Below, piece by piece: positions 23,236-24,755 of a DNA stretch of 24,755 bases (the first letter of the stretch is position 1; every line of letters begins with the position of its first letter). The translations under genes were made by a program, and so were the position numbers. The notes under the pieces were generated by a model. It ran no database searches. It had not been told where the DNA came from and saw only the letters and a list, made by a program, of their open reading frames with translations. The stretch comes from an uncultured Micrococcaceae bacterium (GTDB lineage: Bacteria > Actinomycetota > Actinomycetes > Actinomycetales > Micrococcaceae): assembly GCA_937896705.1 (NCBI GenBank), contig CALBOC010000154.1, forward strand, positions 1 through 24,755. The letters are read 5' to 3'.

Positions 23236-24755
23236 CTACGCGTCCGAGCGTGCGCCGTAACCGCCGCCTCCGGCGGTTTGGATGGTAATACCTTCGCCGG
23301 CTTGGACCTCAAATCTGGTCATCGATTCACGGGGCTCATCACCGTTGGAGCCGTGTCGGATCACGCTGCCGGGTTGGCCGTTGGCACCACCGGCGAGTCC
23401 CCAGGGCGCGGTGGTGACTCGCGAGGTGCCAGCTACCACTTGTGCTTTGCCGCGCGTCAACGTCAGGTGTCGGATCAGTCCGTCACCGCCCCGGTAGCGC
23501 CCCTCACCGCCGGTATGTTCCGCAATTTGATAGGCCTCTACGCGCAGTGGGTACTCGCGTTCGATGACTTCACACGGAGTGTTGCGCGTGTTGGTCATGT
23601 GGGTGTGGATCGCTGAGGCGCCATCTTGATCGGGCATCGCACCCTGGCCACCGCCGTAGGTTTCAACATAAGAAAAGTACTGCCCGGTGGTCTCGTCGAA
23701 ACCACCGATGGTCATGATCGACATCGACCCCGAGGATGCCGCAGGCACCTGTTCGGGGGCGAATTCATAAAACGCCCCGAGCAGCGCATCGACGATGCGC
23801 TGGGAGGTCTGAATATTGCCGTTGGCCACCGGCGCGGGAAATTGAGCTGCCACCAGTGATCCTTCTCGGGTGGTCACGCTAATGGGTTCCATCAGCCCGG
23901 CATTTGAGGGCAGGGTCGGGTCCGTGAGCAGTTTGATCACGTAGGCCACACAGCCTTCGGTGACCGCCCAAGAACAGTTCACGGCGCCGTCCACCTGATC
24001 ATCGGTGTCGCTGAAGTCCACGAACAGCTCATCTCCGGAAACTTCGACCGTGACTGTGATCGCCACGTCGCGCTGTTGATTTCCGTCGTGTTCTAAAGCA
24101 TCGGTGAAAGTCCCCGTACCGTCGGGCAGTTGTTCGATTGCCGCTCGCGTGCGGCGGGCGGCATACTCGACCAGGGCACGGGTGGATTGTGCGAAACGCT
24201 CGGTGCCCCATTCATCGAGCAGTTCGTGGATGCGGCGCTCGCCTAACCGGTTGGCAGCCACCTGGGCCATGATGTCGCCGCGGGTTTTGTCCTGGGTCCG
24301 AATATTGGCCAGCATGACGGACAGCAGCTCCTGGCGCAGTGAGCCTTGGGCAAAGAGCTTGACCGGGGGGACGCGAACCCCTTCCTGAAAAATCTCAGTG
24401 GCATGCGTCGCCATCGAACCCGGGGTGATGCCACCCACGTCAACGTGGTGAGCCATATTGGCCACAACCGCGATCAGCTCGTCCTGCCAGAAGACCGGGG
24501 TAATCACACACATATCGGGCAAATGCGAGCCACCCAAATACGGATTGTTGGTGATCAACACGTCACCTTCGACAAGACGATGCGCGCCATATTCGGCCAG
24601 GGCGTTTTTGATCATCGTGGGCATGAGCCCGAGATGTAACGGGATGTGTTCGGCCTGTGAGATCAGCATGCCGTCCGGTCCGTAGATACCGGCCGAACAG
24701 TCGCGCCGGTCTTTGATGTTGGGTGAATAGCTGGTCTGGATCAGCGCGGTGCCAA
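23236..24755 (-). CDS. Hydantoinase B/oxoprolinase family protein (5' end cut by window)
   Basis: This is the B subunit of a hydantoinase/oxoprolinase-type ATP-dependent amidase, which opens five-membered cyclic imide or lactam rings together with an A subunit. About 505 residues are seen and the frame is still open at the window edge, so the start lies outside; the family is about 520-580 residues. The visible start reads GTALIQTSYSPNIKDRRDCSAGIYGPDG, which is the N-terminal HyuB signature, so only a few dozen residues are missing. AEHIPLHLGLMP, NNPYLGGSHLPDMCVITPVF, MAHHVDVGG (metal-site histidines), and ETYGGGQGAMPDQDGASAIHTHMTNTRNTPCEVIE are family motifs, ending with the Gly-rich TAGGGGYG. 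The A subunit is expected beyond the right edge. Substrate is unknown. Confidence 0.93.
   Translation of the reverse strand, partial: GTALIQTSYSPNIKDRRDCSAGIYGPDGMLISQAEHIPLHLGLMPTMIKNALAEYGAHRLVEGDVLITNNPYLGGSHLPDMCVITPVFWQDELIAVVANMAHHVDVGGITPGSMATHATEIFQEGVRVPPVKLFAQGSLRQELLSVMLANIRTQDKTRGDIMAQVAANRLGERRIHELLDEWGTERFAQSTRALVEYAARRTRAAIEQLPDGTGTFTDALEHDGNQQRDVAITVTVEVSGDELFVDFSDTDDQVDGAVNCSWAVTEGCVAYVIKLLTDPTLPSNAGLMEPISVTTREGSLVAAQFPAPVANGNIQTSQRIVDALLGAFYEFAPEQVPAASSGSMSIMTIGGFDETTGQYFSYVETYGGGQGAMPDQDGASAIHTHMTNTRNTPCEVIEREYPLRVEAYQIAEHTGGEGRYRGGDGLIRHLTLTRGKAQVVAGTSRVTTAPWGLAGGANGQPGSVIRHGSNGDEPRESMTRFEVQAGEGITIQTAGGGGYGARSDA

Noticed and set aside
1..24755. CRISPR arrays, insertion sequences, integrases, toxin-antitoxin pairs and phage genes.
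   Set aside because: No regularly spaced repeats, transposase-like or integrase-like proteins were seen on either strand.

Overview
The window comes from a high-GC Gram-positive bacterium (Actinomycetota), most likely in or near the Micrococcaceae. This is inferred from four things: the block tsaE-tsaB-rimI-tsaD downstream of acpS, a bifunctional NAD(P)H-hydrate repair gene and alr; frequent GTG starts; a DtxR/IdeR-type iron box; and apparently leaderless or near-leaderless promoters. No rRNA or tRNA gene is present, so the genus cannot be fixed from the sequence. I see no insertion sequence, integrase, phage gene or CRISPR array.

Layout. (1) 1-2980, minus strand: a siderophore ABC importer (lipoprotein binding protein, permease, second permease cut by the window edge), with a 16/19 match to the DtxR/IdeR box upstream. 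(2) 3414-6001: a plus-strand glutamate-cysteine ligase-like enzyme (GCS2 family) faces a minus-strand GltS-family glutamate symporter, with stop codons 2 nt apart. (3) 6117-12883, minus strand: an eight-gene, tightly packed operon-like run, rarD-acpS-nnrDE-alr-tsaE-tsaB-rimI-tsaD. It combines cell-wall alanine supply, acyl-carrier-protein activation, NAD(P)HX repair and tRNA t6A synthesis. Junctions are mostly ATGA or TAATG overlaps or gaps of 1-9 nt. (4) 12964-14780, plus strand: coaA, a decayed VanY-type D,D-carboxypeptidase fragment, and mscL. (5) 14777-16413, minus strand: glmM and a translationally coupled 98-residue single-pass membrane protein.

(6) 16795-19035, plus strand: a polar amino acid ABC transporter made of a binding-protein/permease fusion and its ATPase, followed by a strong bidirectional hairpin. 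(7) 19095-24755, minus strand: an accessory catabolic group. It holds a hydantoinase B/oxoprolinase subunit (cut by the window edge), an aldehyde dehydrogenase, a fold-type III PLP amino acid deaminase/aldolase and an aldonolactone-oxidase-like flavoenzyme. A perfect 7-4-7 palindrome lies in front of the aldehyde dehydrogenase gene.

Most of the window is ordinary core actinobacterial sequence. The parts most worth a second look are the catabolic group at 19095-24755 with its palindromic operator candidate, the VanY remnant between coaA and mscL, the iron box, and the uncharacterised small membrane protein coupled to glmM. I found no clear evidence of a wholly new defence or mobile system.
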